Shown here: piece by piece, positions 1 through 7,641 of the stretch
Layout of the letters: every line of letters starts with the position of its first letter
Numbering within the stretch: position 1 is the first letter of the stretch
Assembly (NCBI GenBank): GCA_000434775.1
Contig: FR895492.1
Coordinates: 87,954 to 129,414, forward strand
DNA length: 41,461 nt
Source of the DNA: Eggerthella sp. CAG:368
GTDB lineage: Bacteria > Actinomycetota > Coriobacteriia > Coriobacteriales > Eggerthellaceae
Reading direction: 5' to 3'
The notes under the pieces: model-generated
What the model saw: only the letters and a program-made list of their open reading frames with translations
Database searches by the model: none
What the model was told of the DNA's origin: nothing
Made by a program: the position numbers and the translations under genes

Positions 1-110
1 GCGGGCTTTTGTGTATAGGCGGTCGGTAATGTAAGGGCATTGCTGCTCGCGCGTTTTATGACGCGAAGAAGCTTTACGCAATACGGCGTAAGGGAAGAGA
101 AAGAAAGTAC
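1..110 (+). promoter_or_regulatory. pnp upstream leader with two small hairpins
   Basis: The window opens with GCGGGCTTTT, which looks like the right arm and T-run of an intrinsic terminator whose left arm lies outside; this cannot be confirmed. Two short inverted repeats follow: CGCGT/ACGCG at 50-65 and TACGC/GCGTA at 75-90, each with a 6-nt loop. A purine-rich stretch at 91-105 (AGGGAAGAG and onward) serves as a loose ribosome binding site. Leader hairpins of pnp mRNAs are cut by RNase III and used for autoregulation in enterobacteria; whether these hairpins do the same is inference. Confidence 0.35.
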
Positions 111-2276
111 ATGGAAAAAATTACTGAATCATTCGAGCTTTACGGAAAGCAGTACACCTTACAAACTGGTGAACTTGCGAAACAGGCGAGCGGAGCAGTA
201 GTGGTAACTCAAGGTGACACCACGGTTTTGGTTACCTCGGTTATTTCTGATCAGGAAAAAGACTACGACTTTTTCCCTTTGACAGTTGACTTTATGGAAA
301 AAATGTACGCTGTTGGACGCATTCCTGGTGGCTATCTTAAGCGCGAGGCAAAGCCGAGCGATAAGGGTATTCTTACTGCTCGTATGATTGACCGTCCAAT
401 TCGCCCAGGCTTTGTTGATGGTTTTAAACAGGAAGTTCATGTTGTTGCTACCACGCTTGTCGTTGATGGCGATAATGCTCCTGATTGCATCAGCGTTATG
501 GGTGCATCGGCTGCACTGATGTGTGCAAGCGCTCCTTTTGATGGCCCCTGTGCTTGTGTTCGCATTGGTCGCAGTATTGAGACTGGTGAATTTATCGTTA
601 ATCCAACCTATGATGAGATGGAAGAGTCTGATCTCGAATTAACTATTGCAGGTACGGCTGATTATATTTCTATGGTTGAAGCGGGAGCACATGAAATCAG
701 CGAAGAGGATATGCTGAAAGCCATGACCTTTGGTCAGGAGGCAATCGCTGCATTTTGTGAAAAACAAGCTGCATTCTTGGCAAAGGTAAATCCTGAGCCT
801 AAGGAATGGCCTGTTCATGTTGCAGATCCTTCGATCGCTGAGCGCGTGGATGCTCATTTCGATGAAATGAGTGCGGCTCTTAAAGATGCCGATAAACTCT
901 CTCGTATGGCTAAAGTTGATGAGCTTAAAGCTTCCATCAAAGAATCTGACTTCAATGAAGAAGAGCAGGCTGCATGGGGAAGCGACATTGCTGCGGCTTT
1001 GAAAACGCTCGAAAAGCATGCTATGCGTGCCATGGTAATTGAAACGGGTGAGCGAGCTGACGGTCGTACAAGCACTGAAATTCGTCCTCTGTACATTAAA
1101 GCTGGCTATTTGCCCCGTGTTCACGGTTCTGGTTTGTTTCAGCGTGGACAAACCCAGGCTTTGTCTATTGCTACCTTGGGTATGCTCAACGAATGGCAGC
1201 GCCTCGATACTATTGATCCGCAAGAAGGAAAACGCTATATGCATCAGTACAATTTCCCTCCCTACTGCACAGGCGAGGTTGGTCGTATGGGTGCTCCTAA
1301 GCGTCGTGAAATTGGTCATGGTGCTCTTGCTGAACGCGCTTTGCTTCCAGTGCTTCCGAGCGAAGAAGAATTCCCGTATGCAATTCGTGTTGTTTCGGAA
1401 ATTATGGAGTCAAACGGCTCTTCCTCTATGGCTTCCACTTGTGGTTCTACGCTTGCTCTTATGGATGCAGGTGTTCCCATTAAAGCTCCTGTTGCTGGCA
1501 TTGCTATGGGCCTTATCAAAGAGGGCGACGATATCGTTATCCTTTCTGATATTCAGGGTCTTGAAGACTTCTTAGGCGATATGGACTTTAAGGTTTGCGG
1601 CACTGAAAAAGGTATTACTGCTCTTCAGATGGACAACAAAGCTAAAGGTCTTTCAGTTGATATCCTTGCTCGTGCTCTTGCACAAGCTAAAGAGGGTCGT
1701 TCTTTCATTATGAAGAATATGCTTGAAGCTATTGCTGAGCCACGAGAAGAGGTTTCTCCGTTTGCTCCTCATATTGAAACCATCTCCATTCCTGTGGATA
1801 AGATTCGTGACGTTATTGGTACGGGCGGTAAGGTTATTCGTGGTCTTCAGGAAGAAACCGGCGCAACTATCGAAATCCAAGAAGACGGCACCGTCCATAT
1901 TGCATCCCTTGAGGCTTCTTCTGGTGCTGCAGCCAAAGCAGCAATTCTTGGTATTGTTAAGGTTCCTGAAGTTGGAGAAATCTACGACGGAGAAGTTGTG
2001 GGCATTAAGGACTTTGGTGCCTTTGTTCGCTTGACTCCAGGTAAAGACGGTCTTCTTCACATTTCTCGCATGGCTAATGGTCGCGTTGGTAAAGTTGAAG
2101 ATGTTCTTCAGATTGGCGACATTGTAAAGGTTGAGGTTATTGAGGTTGCCGACAACGGTAAGATCAACCTTGATCGTGTTGACAAGCCAGACGTTAAGAG
2201 CGAAGGCTCTTCTAATCACCGTCACGGTGACGACAATGGCCATAATGGTCGCAAGCCCCGTCGCCGCCATAACTAA
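111..2276 (+). CDS. pnp: Polyribonucleotide nucleotidyltransferase (PNPase)
   Basis: This enzyme degrades RNA phosphorolytically from the 3' end, releasing nucleoside diphosphates, and works in the cytoplasm in RNA turnover. The 721-residue length is normal for the family. In order I see a first RNase PH domain (about 1-145), an all-helical linker (about 235-320), a second RNase PH domain (about 320-540), a KH domain with the GTGG loop (about 550-610) and an S1 domain (about 625-695) containing DFGAFVRL and DGLLHISRM. The last 25 residues form a His/Asn/Arg-rich tail of unknown role. It starts at an ATG behind a purine-rich leader and ends before a strong hairpin. RNase J and RNase Y genes lie in the same window, so three main mRNA-decay nucleases are encoded within 18 kb. 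Confidence 0.98.
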   Translation: MEKITESFELYGKQYTLQTGELAKQASGAVVVTQGDTTVLVTSVISDQEKDYDFFPLTVDFMEKMYAVGRIPGGYLKREAKPSDKGILTARMIDRPIRPGFVDGFKQEVHVVATTLVVDGDNAPDCISVMGASAALMCASAPFDGPCACVRIGRSIETGEFIVNPTYDEMEESDLELTIAGTADYISMVEAGAHEISEEDMLKAMTFGQEAIAAFCEKQAAFLAKVNPEPKEWPVHVADPSIAERVDAHFDEMSAALKDADKLSRMAKVDELKASIKESDFNEEEQAAWGSDIAAALKTLEKHAMRAMVIETGERADGRTSTEIRPLYIKAGYLPRVHGSGLFQRGQTQALSIATLGMLNEWQRLDTIDPQEGKRYMHQYNFPPYCTGEVGRMGAPKRREIGHGALAERALLPVLPSEEEFPYAIRVVSEIMESNGSSSMASTCGSTLALMDAGVPIKAPVAGIAMGLIKEGDDIVILSDIQGLEDFLGDMDFKVCGTEKGITALQMDNKAKGLSVDILARALAQAKEGRSFIMKNMLEAIAEPREEVSPFAPHIETISIPVDKIRDVIGTGGKVIRGLQEETGATIEIQEDGTVHIASLEASSGAAAKAAILGIVKVPEVGEIYDGEVVGIKDFGAFVRLTPGKDGLLHISRMANGRVGKVEDVLQIGDIVKVEVIEVADNGKINLDRVDKPDVKSEGSSNHRHGDDNGHNGRKPRRRHN

Positions 2277-2296
2277 TCCTTTATAAAGATTCTTTT

Positions 2297-2335
2297 CTAA
2301 ACCCCCCTTTCATTTGCTATGTTAGGGGGGTTTAG
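2297..2335 (+). terminator. Hairpin terminator after pnp
   Basis: A 12-bp perfect inverted repeat (CTAAACCCCCCT at 2297-2308, AGGGGGGTTTAG at 2324-2335) encloses a 15-nt loop. The six G-C pairs followed by TTT fit an intrinsic terminator, but there is no separate long T-run. It ends only 8 bases before the Shine-Dalgarno sequence of the next gene, so it might act as an attenuator or 5' hairpin for that gene instead. Confidence 0.65.
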
Positions 2336-2351
2336 ATATGAAAGGATAAAA

Positions 2352-2600
2352 ATGTATACCTATGTCACATCAGGAACATGCTCCCGATCCATTTCATTTG
2401 ACATTGATGAAAAAGGTTGTGTTACCAACGTACAATTCAATCAAGGCTGCAATGGAAATACCAAAGGCATTGCTTCTTTGGTTGAAGGAATGTCTGCAAA
2501 AGAAGTTATTGCTCGTTTAGAAGGTATCACTTGCGGTCCACGCAATACAAGCTGTCCTGATCAGCTTTCTCGAGCCTTGAAAGAAGAGCTCGCCGAATAG
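2352..2600 (+). CDS. TSCPD domain protein (TIGR03905-type)
   Basis: This small protein (82 residues) has a TSCPD motif near its C-terminus (NTSCPDQLSRAL) and several conserved cysteines (CSRS near the start, GCNGN, CGPRN). TSCPD domains also occur at the C-termini of vitamin B12-dependent ribonucleotide reductases, where the cysteines may bind metal; the role of the free-standing family is not known. I chose the ATG at 2352 because AAAGGAT lies 6-10 bases upstream. The in-frame upstream ATG at 2319 falls inside the terminator hairpin and would add an unlikely leader. The gene sits alone between pnp and the M16 peptidase gene. Confidence 0.85.
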   Translation: MYTYVTSGTCSRSISFDIDEKGCVTNVQFNQGCNGNTKGIASLVEGMSAKEVIARLEGITCGPRNTSCPDQLSRALKEELAE

Positions 2601-2638
2601 CATATCTACGTAATGTATCTCATAATCGAAGAGGAACA

Positions 2639-3895
2639 ATGTCATTTCAGAAAACCATCCTAGACAACGGCATCGTGGTAATTACTGAGTACATGCCTTC
2701 AGTTCGATCAATTTCTCTTGGTCTTTGGTTTAATGTTGGTTCGTGCGATGAACTGCCCAATCAACGGGGTCTCGCTCATTTTATGGAACATATGATGTTT
2801 AAGGGAACCCCAACACGTACCCCCTTTGATATCTCTATGCATTTTGACCGCTTAGGTGCAGAGTTCAATGCTTTCACCTCAAAGGAATACACCTGCTATT
2901 ACGCTCGCTTTGTAGATGACAAGCTCGAAAGTGCGCTTGAAGTGCTTGCAGATATGGTGATTAACTCATCTTTTTCAACCGAAGCAATCTCTACGGAGCG
3001 CGAAGTTGTTTTAGAAGAAATTGCCCGAAGTGAAGACACACCCGATGACTATGTTTTTGAGCTTTTTAATCAGTCGATGATTACCGATCACGCTTTAGGG
3101 CTTCCTGTTTTGGGGGATAAGAGGCTTGTTTCAAGCTATGAACATGTTGATTGCGTATCCTTCCATGATCAGCACTATGGCTCTGGCAACTTATGTATTG
3201 CTGCAGCAGGAAATATTGATCACGATGCGCTCGTTAAACTTACACAAGCCTATTTTTCTTCAATGAATACTCTAGAAAAGGAACAGCGCAATCAAGACCG
3301 TGTAGCTTACCAAAGCGGGTGTTTTTCGGTTACGCGTGATATCGAACAAGCTCATATCATATACGGTGTTCCGGGGCTTGCCCTTGGAGATGATAGACGT
3401 TTTGCATCAGGGGTTCTAACTTCGATTCTTGGTGGTTCTATGTCTGCTCGCTTATTCCAAGAAGTTCGTGAAAAACGCGGTCTTGCTTATTCCATCTATG
3501 CTATGCAGGGGATATATCAAAGAGCAGGACAGTGGTGTGTTTACGCAGGCACGCGTCCTGATAATGTAAAAGAAGTTATCCGCCTTATAGACAAAGAACT
3601 GACATCACTTGCCGATGGATCACTTGATCAGGATGAATTGCAGAGAAATGTTGATCTAATATGTGGTCAAGCAGTATTGGGATACGAAACAACAAGTTCC
3701 CATATGATGCGTTTAGGAAAACGGGGGATATTAGGATCGCAGCATCTTTCTATCGATGAAACCATTGAACGATTCAAGCAGGTTACCGTAGAGGAAGTTG
3801 TTTCGATTGCTGAAACGCTTTTTAGCAACAAGCCAACAATCGCGGTTGTATCTCCTCTAGAAGAAAAAGAGTTACAGGCTCTTATTAGCGAATAG
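2639..3895 (+). CDS. M16 family zinc peptidase (PqqL/MPP-like)
   Basis: This is a 418-residue zinc metallopeptidase of family M16. The inverted zinc motif HxxEH is seen as HFMEH at residues 47-51, and the downstream acidic helix (STEREVVLEEIARSEDTPDD) would supply the third ligand. The C-terminal half holds the second M16 fold with the RLFQEVREKRGLAYSIY signature, which is involved in substrate binding. Homologues are commonly encoded next to pnp and dapA/dapB in Gram-positive bacteria, as here. The start follows GAGGAACA. No signal peptide is seen, so it is probably cytoplasmic. The substrate is unknown; turnover of peptides is inference. Confidence 0.93.
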   Translation: MSFQKTILDNGIVVITEYMPSVRSISLGLWFNVGSCDELPNQRGLAHFMEHMMFKGTPTRTPFDISMHFDRLGAEFNAFTSKEYTCYYARFVDDKLESALEVLADMVINSSFSTEAISTEREVVLEEIARSEDTPDDYVFELFNQSMITDHALGLPVLGDKRLVSSYEHVDCVSFHDQHYGSGNLCIAAAGNIDHDALVKLTQAYFSSMNTLEKEQRNQDRVAYQSGCFSVTRDIEQAHIIYGVPGLALGDDRRFASGVLTSILGGSMSARLFQEVREKRGLAYSIYAMQGIYQRAGQWCVYAGTRPDNVKEVIRLIDKELTSLADGSLDQDELQRNVDLICGQAVLGYETTSSHMMRLGKRGILGSQHLSIDETIERFKQVTVEEVVSIAETLFSNKPTIAVVSPLEEKELQALISE

Positions 3896-3913
3896 ATAAA
3901 CAGAGAGGAAGGG

Positions 3914-4684
3914 ATGACAAAAATGATTAATGTTGCTGTTGCGGGCTATGCTGGTCGGATGGGATCTGCTGTTGTAGATGCAGTTACTGCAGCAGAAGAT
4001 CTTACGTTGGTTTGCGGAGTTGATCCTTACAAAAAACCTGTCAGTTTTCCCACCTATCAAACTATTTCTGAAGCACTCGAAAAAGAATCATTCGATGTTT
4101 TAGTTGATTTTACCCAACCTGACGTTGTTGCAGAAACACTCAAAGTTGCTCTGCCTGCGGGAGTTAACTGCGTTGTTGGCACCACGGGAATGAGCAATCA
4201 AACTCTCGAATCACTTGCGGCTTCTGCGCAAAATGGAGCATGTCTTTTCTATGCACCAAACTTTACTACAGGAGCAGTTTTAATGATGGAGTTCGCTAAG
4301 GCTTGTGCGCCTTATTTTCCTGAGGCGGAAGTAATTGAATTCCATCACTGCAATAAAAAGGATGCTCCAAGTGGCACTGCGGTTCGTACTGCTGAAATCA
4401 TTTCTGAGGCTCGAGACTTCCAGTCAAAAGCTCCGGGCAAGGAAACAGAAATTAAAGGAGCAGAAGGTGCTCGCGGCGCATTAATTTCTGGCGTGCCCGT
4501 TCATTCCGTTCGTTCAATGGGATATGTGGCATCTCAGGAGGTTATTTTTGGCTCAATGGGTCAATCACTGACCATTCGTCATGATTCATGGGATAGAACA
4601 TCATATATGCCAGGCGTTCTTTTGGGTATTAGAAGTGTCCAAGATAAATCTGGTCTCATTGTGGGGCTAGAGAACTTTATGTAG
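3914..4684 (+). CDS. dapB: 4-hydroxy-tetrahydrodipicolinate reductase (DapB)
   Basis: DapB reduces hydroxy-tetrahydrodipicolinate with NAD(P)H in lysine and diaminopimelate synthesis. The 256-residue protein starts with the nucleotide-binding turn GYAGRMG and carries the substrate motif FHHCNKKDAPSGTA, with the catalytic His pair at about 144-145, the lysine just after it, and the SGT anion-binding loop. GTTG and APNFTTGA are also typical. The first ATG (3914) follows AGAGAGGAAGGG; a second ATG three codons later is possible. It lies directly before dapA, and dapF is also in the window, so much of the pathway feeding peptidoglycan cross-links is encoded here. Confidence 0.97.
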   Translation: MTKMINVAVAGYAGRMGSAVVDAVTAAEDLTLVCGVDPYKKPVSFPTYQTISEALEKESFDVLVDFTQPDVVAETLKVALPAGVNCVVGTTGMSNQTLESLAASAQNGACLFYAPNFTTGAVLMMEFAKACAPYFPEAEVIEFHHCNKKDAPSGTAVRTAEIISEARDFQSKAPGKETEIKGAEGARGALISGVPVHSVRSMGYVASQEVIFGSMGQSLTIRHDSWDRTSYMPGVLLGIRSVQDKSGLIVGLENFM

Positions 4685-4742
4685 GAATACGCCTTTCTTA
4701 TTGCATAATTACATTGTTTATTTACATGAAAAGGAGATAGCT

Positions 4743-5645
4743 ATGTCATCAATTTCAGAGCCTCGTTTTGGCCGCATGATTCCAGCAATGGTAACCCCCT
4801 TTGATGATAATAAAGAGCTTGACCTTGATCGGGCACGTGCATTAGCTGCTCGCCTTATTGAGGGCGGAAGTGACGCTCTTATTATTAATGGCACCACAGG
4901 AGAAAGCCCTACGGTTTTTTATCCTCAGAAGATGAAGTTGTTTGAAGCTGTTGTTTCGGAAGTTGCTGGTCAGATTCCTGTCATTGCTAACGTTGGTGAT
5001 AACTGTACCGCTGACACTGTTGAGTTTGCTCAAGATGTTCAAAAGCTCGGCGTTGATGGGTTTATGCTGGTAGTTCCTTACTACAACAAGCCTCCTCAAG
5101 AAGGTCTTTATCAACACTTTAAGACTATTGCTAACTCTGTTGATTTGCCTTGTATTCTGTACAACATTCCGGGTCGCTGCGTGATCAACATGACGCCTGA
5201 AACCACCCTTCGCCTTGCAAATGATGTTGACAATATTGTTGCTATCAAGGAAGCGTCAGGTAACCTTGAACAAGTGGCTGAAATCGTTAATAACAAGCCG
5301 GCAGATTTCGATGTGTATTCAGGTGATGACTCACTTACTTACGACATTATGAAGCTCGGTGGTGTTGGTGTTATTTCCACCATTGGTAATGTGGCCCCAG
5401 CTCGTATGAAGGAAATCGTTGATCTTTGCTCTCAGGGTAAGTTTGAAGATGCGCTAAAGGCTCACGAAGCACTTCTTCCTTTGATGGATGAGCTCTTTAT
5501 TACCTCGAATCCCATTATGGTCAAGGAAGCGCTTAACCTTCTTGGATTTCCAGTTGGTGGCGTTCGTTTACCTTTGGTTGATGCTACAAAAGAACAATCG
5601 GATCAATTGGCTCGCGTTATGCGCGAAGTTGGCGTTCTTGCCTAA
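4743..5645 (+). CDS. dapA: 4-hydroxy-tetrahydrodipicolinate synthase (DapA)
   Basis: DapA condenses pyruvate with aspartate semialdehyde, the first committed step of lysine/diaminopimelate synthesis. The 300-residue TIM-barrel protein has the GTTGES motif (Thr51, Thr52), the tyrosine of YNIPGR at about 140 and the Schiff-base lysine in AIKEASGN at about 169. I chose the ATG at 4743 because AAAGGAG lies just upstream and the protein then begins like other DapA proteins. The in-frame ATG at 4701 adds 14 residues with no ribosome binding site. A hairpin after the stop suggests the dapB-dapA unit ends here. Confidence 0.97.
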   Translation: MSSISEPRFGRMIPAMVTPFDDNKELDLDRARALAARLIEGGSDALIINGTTGESPTVFYPQKMKLFEAVVSEVAGQIPVIANVGDNCTADTVEFAQDVQKLGVDGFMLVVPYYNKPPQEGLYQHFKTIANSVDLPCILYNIPGRCVINMTPETTLRLANDVDNIVAIKEASGNLEQVAEIVNNKPADFDVYSGDDSLTYDIMKLGGVGVISTIGNVAPARMKEIVDLCSQGKFEDALKAHEALLPLMDELFITSNPIMVKEALNLLGFPVGGVRLPLVDATKEQSDQLARVMREVGVLA

Positions 5646-5672
5646 CATCCATTACTATATGTTTTACTTTTT

Positions 5673-5697
5673 CCCTTCGTGGTTTTACCACGAAGGG
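5673..5697 (+). terminator. Hairpin after dapA
   Basis: CCCTTCGTGG (5673-5682) pairs perfectly with CCACGAAGGG (5688-5697) around a 5-nt loop. The following TCTCTTACTGTTT is only moderately T-rich, so termination strength is uncertain. It separates dapA from the RNase J gene. Confidence 0.6.
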
Positions 5698-5726
5698 TCT
5701 CTTACTGTTTAGATAGGAATTTTTTA

Positions 5727-7583
5727 ATGACAGAAAATAAGCCTAACGACTCACATCAGAAGGCTCGCGTGCGAAAAGAATCGGTAAAGCACGTTCATCT
5801 TGATCGAACTCGACCCAAATTATCTAAGTTTGATGATTTGGAGAAAAAGCAGTCATTTCATAAAACCGAGAAGAAATCATCTCAGCATCACAGTTCGCGC
5901 AAGAAGAAGGGGTCTTCTGCCCAACATCCCAAGGCAAAAATGAAAATTATTCCTTTGGGTGGCTTAGATGCTATTGGTAAAAATATGACCTGCTTTGAGT
6001 GCGGAAATGACTTGGTTTTAGATGATGCGGGTCTTATGTTTCCCGATGATGATCATCCGGGGGTAGATCTAATTCTTCCTGACTATACCTACGTTTTGGA
6101 ACATGCAGACAAACTTCGCGGCATCATTATTACTCACGGTCATGAAGACCACACTGGTTCCTTGCCTTATTTGCTAAAAGATCTAGATAAGCAAGTACCT
6201 ATTTATGCCACAAAGCTTACACTTGGTCTTATTGAAGGAAAACTTAAAGAACATAAGATTAAGAATGCAAAACTCTGTGAAATTAAACCTGGCCAAAAAA
6301 TAAAACTAGGTTGCATAACGGCTGAATTCTTCTCGGTTAATCACTCTATCCCTGATGCCGTAGGGGTATTTTTTACCTCTCCCGCGGGTAATGTTTTACA
6401 CACGGGCGACTTCAAGCTTGACCAATCACCTATTGATGGAGTGCATACCGATTTCGGTGCTCTTGCGCGTTTTGCAAAGCAAGGCGTTACCCTGATGATG
6501 TCCGATTCAACTAATGCAACTAACCCAAACTTCACGCCCTCAGAAGCTGAAGTTGGGAAAACACTTGATAAGATTATTTCTACGGCAAAGGGCAGGGTAA
6601 TCATCGCCTCTTTTGCATCGCATATCCATCGTATGCAGCAAATCTGCGATGCTGCCGTTCGTAATGGTAGAAAGGTTGCCGTTACGGGACGTTCCATGGT
6701 TCAGAATACCGATATTGCACGCAGATTAGGATATCTCAATATTTCTGACAACAACCTTATTGATGCCTATGACCTCAAAGGTATTCCTTCAGACCAATAC
6801 GTATTAATGTGTACCGGTTCTCAAGGAGAACCCTTATCAGCATTAGCTCGTATTGCGAGCGGTAACCATAAAACCATTTCCATTGAGGAAGGGGACACGG
6901 TTATCATTTCCGCCACTCCTGTTCCTGGAAACGAAAAAGCTGTTACTCGTGTCGTAAATTCTTTGGCTAAAATTGGCGCAGACGTTTACGATAAGTCGCG
7001 CGCACGTGTTCACGTTTCTGGTCATGCTGCTGCAGAAGAGCTTAAGCTTGTTCTTTCTATTGTTGAGCCTCAGTATTTTATGCCCGTTCACGGTGAGGCG
7101 ACTCATCTTCGCGCTCATGCGCATCTTGCTGAACTCACAGGTGTTAAAAAGGACAATATTTTTATCTGTGAAAATGGTGAAACACTCGAGATGACCACCA
7201 AGGGGGTAAAGCGTGGCCCGAGCGTTCCTAGTGGAATTGTCTTGGTAGATGGGTTAAGTGTTGGGGACACTTCTGAATTTATTTTACATGAGCGTTCCAA
7301 CTTAGGTGCTCAAGGCATTGCTGTTGTTGCTTGCGTTTTAACCTCAAACAGAAAGAGTTTAGCTTGTGATCTTCAGCTTGAAATGCATGGCATTCCTGGT
7401 GGGGATGATTCAGATTTAATTGACGTTGCCACCGGTTCTGTAACCAGTGCAATCAAGCGTGCTTTGGCTAAAAACGAAGATAATAAAGGCATTAAGAAAG
7501 CAGCTCGTAGCGCATTATTATCGATTCTTTGGGAACGAACAAATCAGCGTCCCATGGTTGTTGTTAATATTCTTGAGCTTTAG
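5727..7583 (+). CDS. rnj: Ribonuclease J (metallo-beta-lactamase / beta-CASP)
   Basis: RNase J is an endo- and 5'-3' exoribonuclease central to mRNA decay and rRNA maturation in Gram-positive bacteria. The catalytic core begins near residue 72 (KMKIIPLGGLDAIGKNM) and shows the two-zinc motif HGHEDH at 137-142, later motif HSIPDAVG, the HTGDFKLD motif and the beta-CASP region with SFASHIHRMQQI and VHVSGHA. The 618-residue length exceeds the core because the first ~71 residues form a Lys/His/Ser-rich, probably unstructured extension. I chose the ATG at 5727 behind ATAGGAAT; an in-frame ATG at 5679 lies within the preceding hairpin. The basic extension may bind RNA (inference). Confidence 0.95.
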   Translation: MTENKPNDSHQKARVRKESVKHVHLDRTRPKLSKFDDLEKKQSFHKTEKKSSQHHSSRKKKGSSAQHPKAKMKIIPLGGLDAIGKNMTCFECGNDLVLDDAGLMFPDDDHPGVDLILPDYTYVLEHADKLRGIIITHGHEDHTGSLPYLLKDLDKQVPIYATKLTLGLIEGKLKEHKIKNAKLCEIKPGQKIKLGCITAEFFSVNHSIPDAVGVFFTSPAGNVLHTGDFKLDQSPIDGVHTDFGALARFAKQGVTLMMSDSTNATNPNFTPSEAEVGKTLDKIISTAKGRVIIASFASHIHRMQQICDAAVRNGRKVAVTGRSMVQNTDIARRLGYLNISDNNLIDAYDLKGIPSDQYVLMCTGSQGEPLSALARIASGNHKTISIEEGDTVIISATPVPGNEKAVTRVVNSLAKIGADVYDKSRARVHVSGHAAAEELKLVLSIVEPQYFMPVHGEATHLRAHAHLAELTGVKKDNIFICENGETLEMTTKGVKRGPSVPSGIVLVDGLSVGDTSEFILHERSNLGAQGIAVVACVLTSNRKSLACDLQLEMHGIPGGDDSDLIDVATGSVTSAIKRALAKNEDNKGIKKAARSALLSILWERTNQRPMVVVNILEL

Positions 7584-7641
7584 ATATAATTTTTAACATC
7601 AAAAAACGTACTATAACTGTACCAATTAAGGGAAAAGATAT

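Noticed and set aside
50..90. Leader hairpins before pnp as a riboswitch
   Set aside because: Both stems are only 5 bp and match no riboswitch class I know; they are listed only as possible leader structure.
639..1319. A 226-codon open frame antisense to pnp (and another at 1653-2270)
   Set aside because: It lies wholly inside pnp on the other strand, has no ribosome binding site and encodes no recognisable domain; it mirrors the codon bias of pnp.
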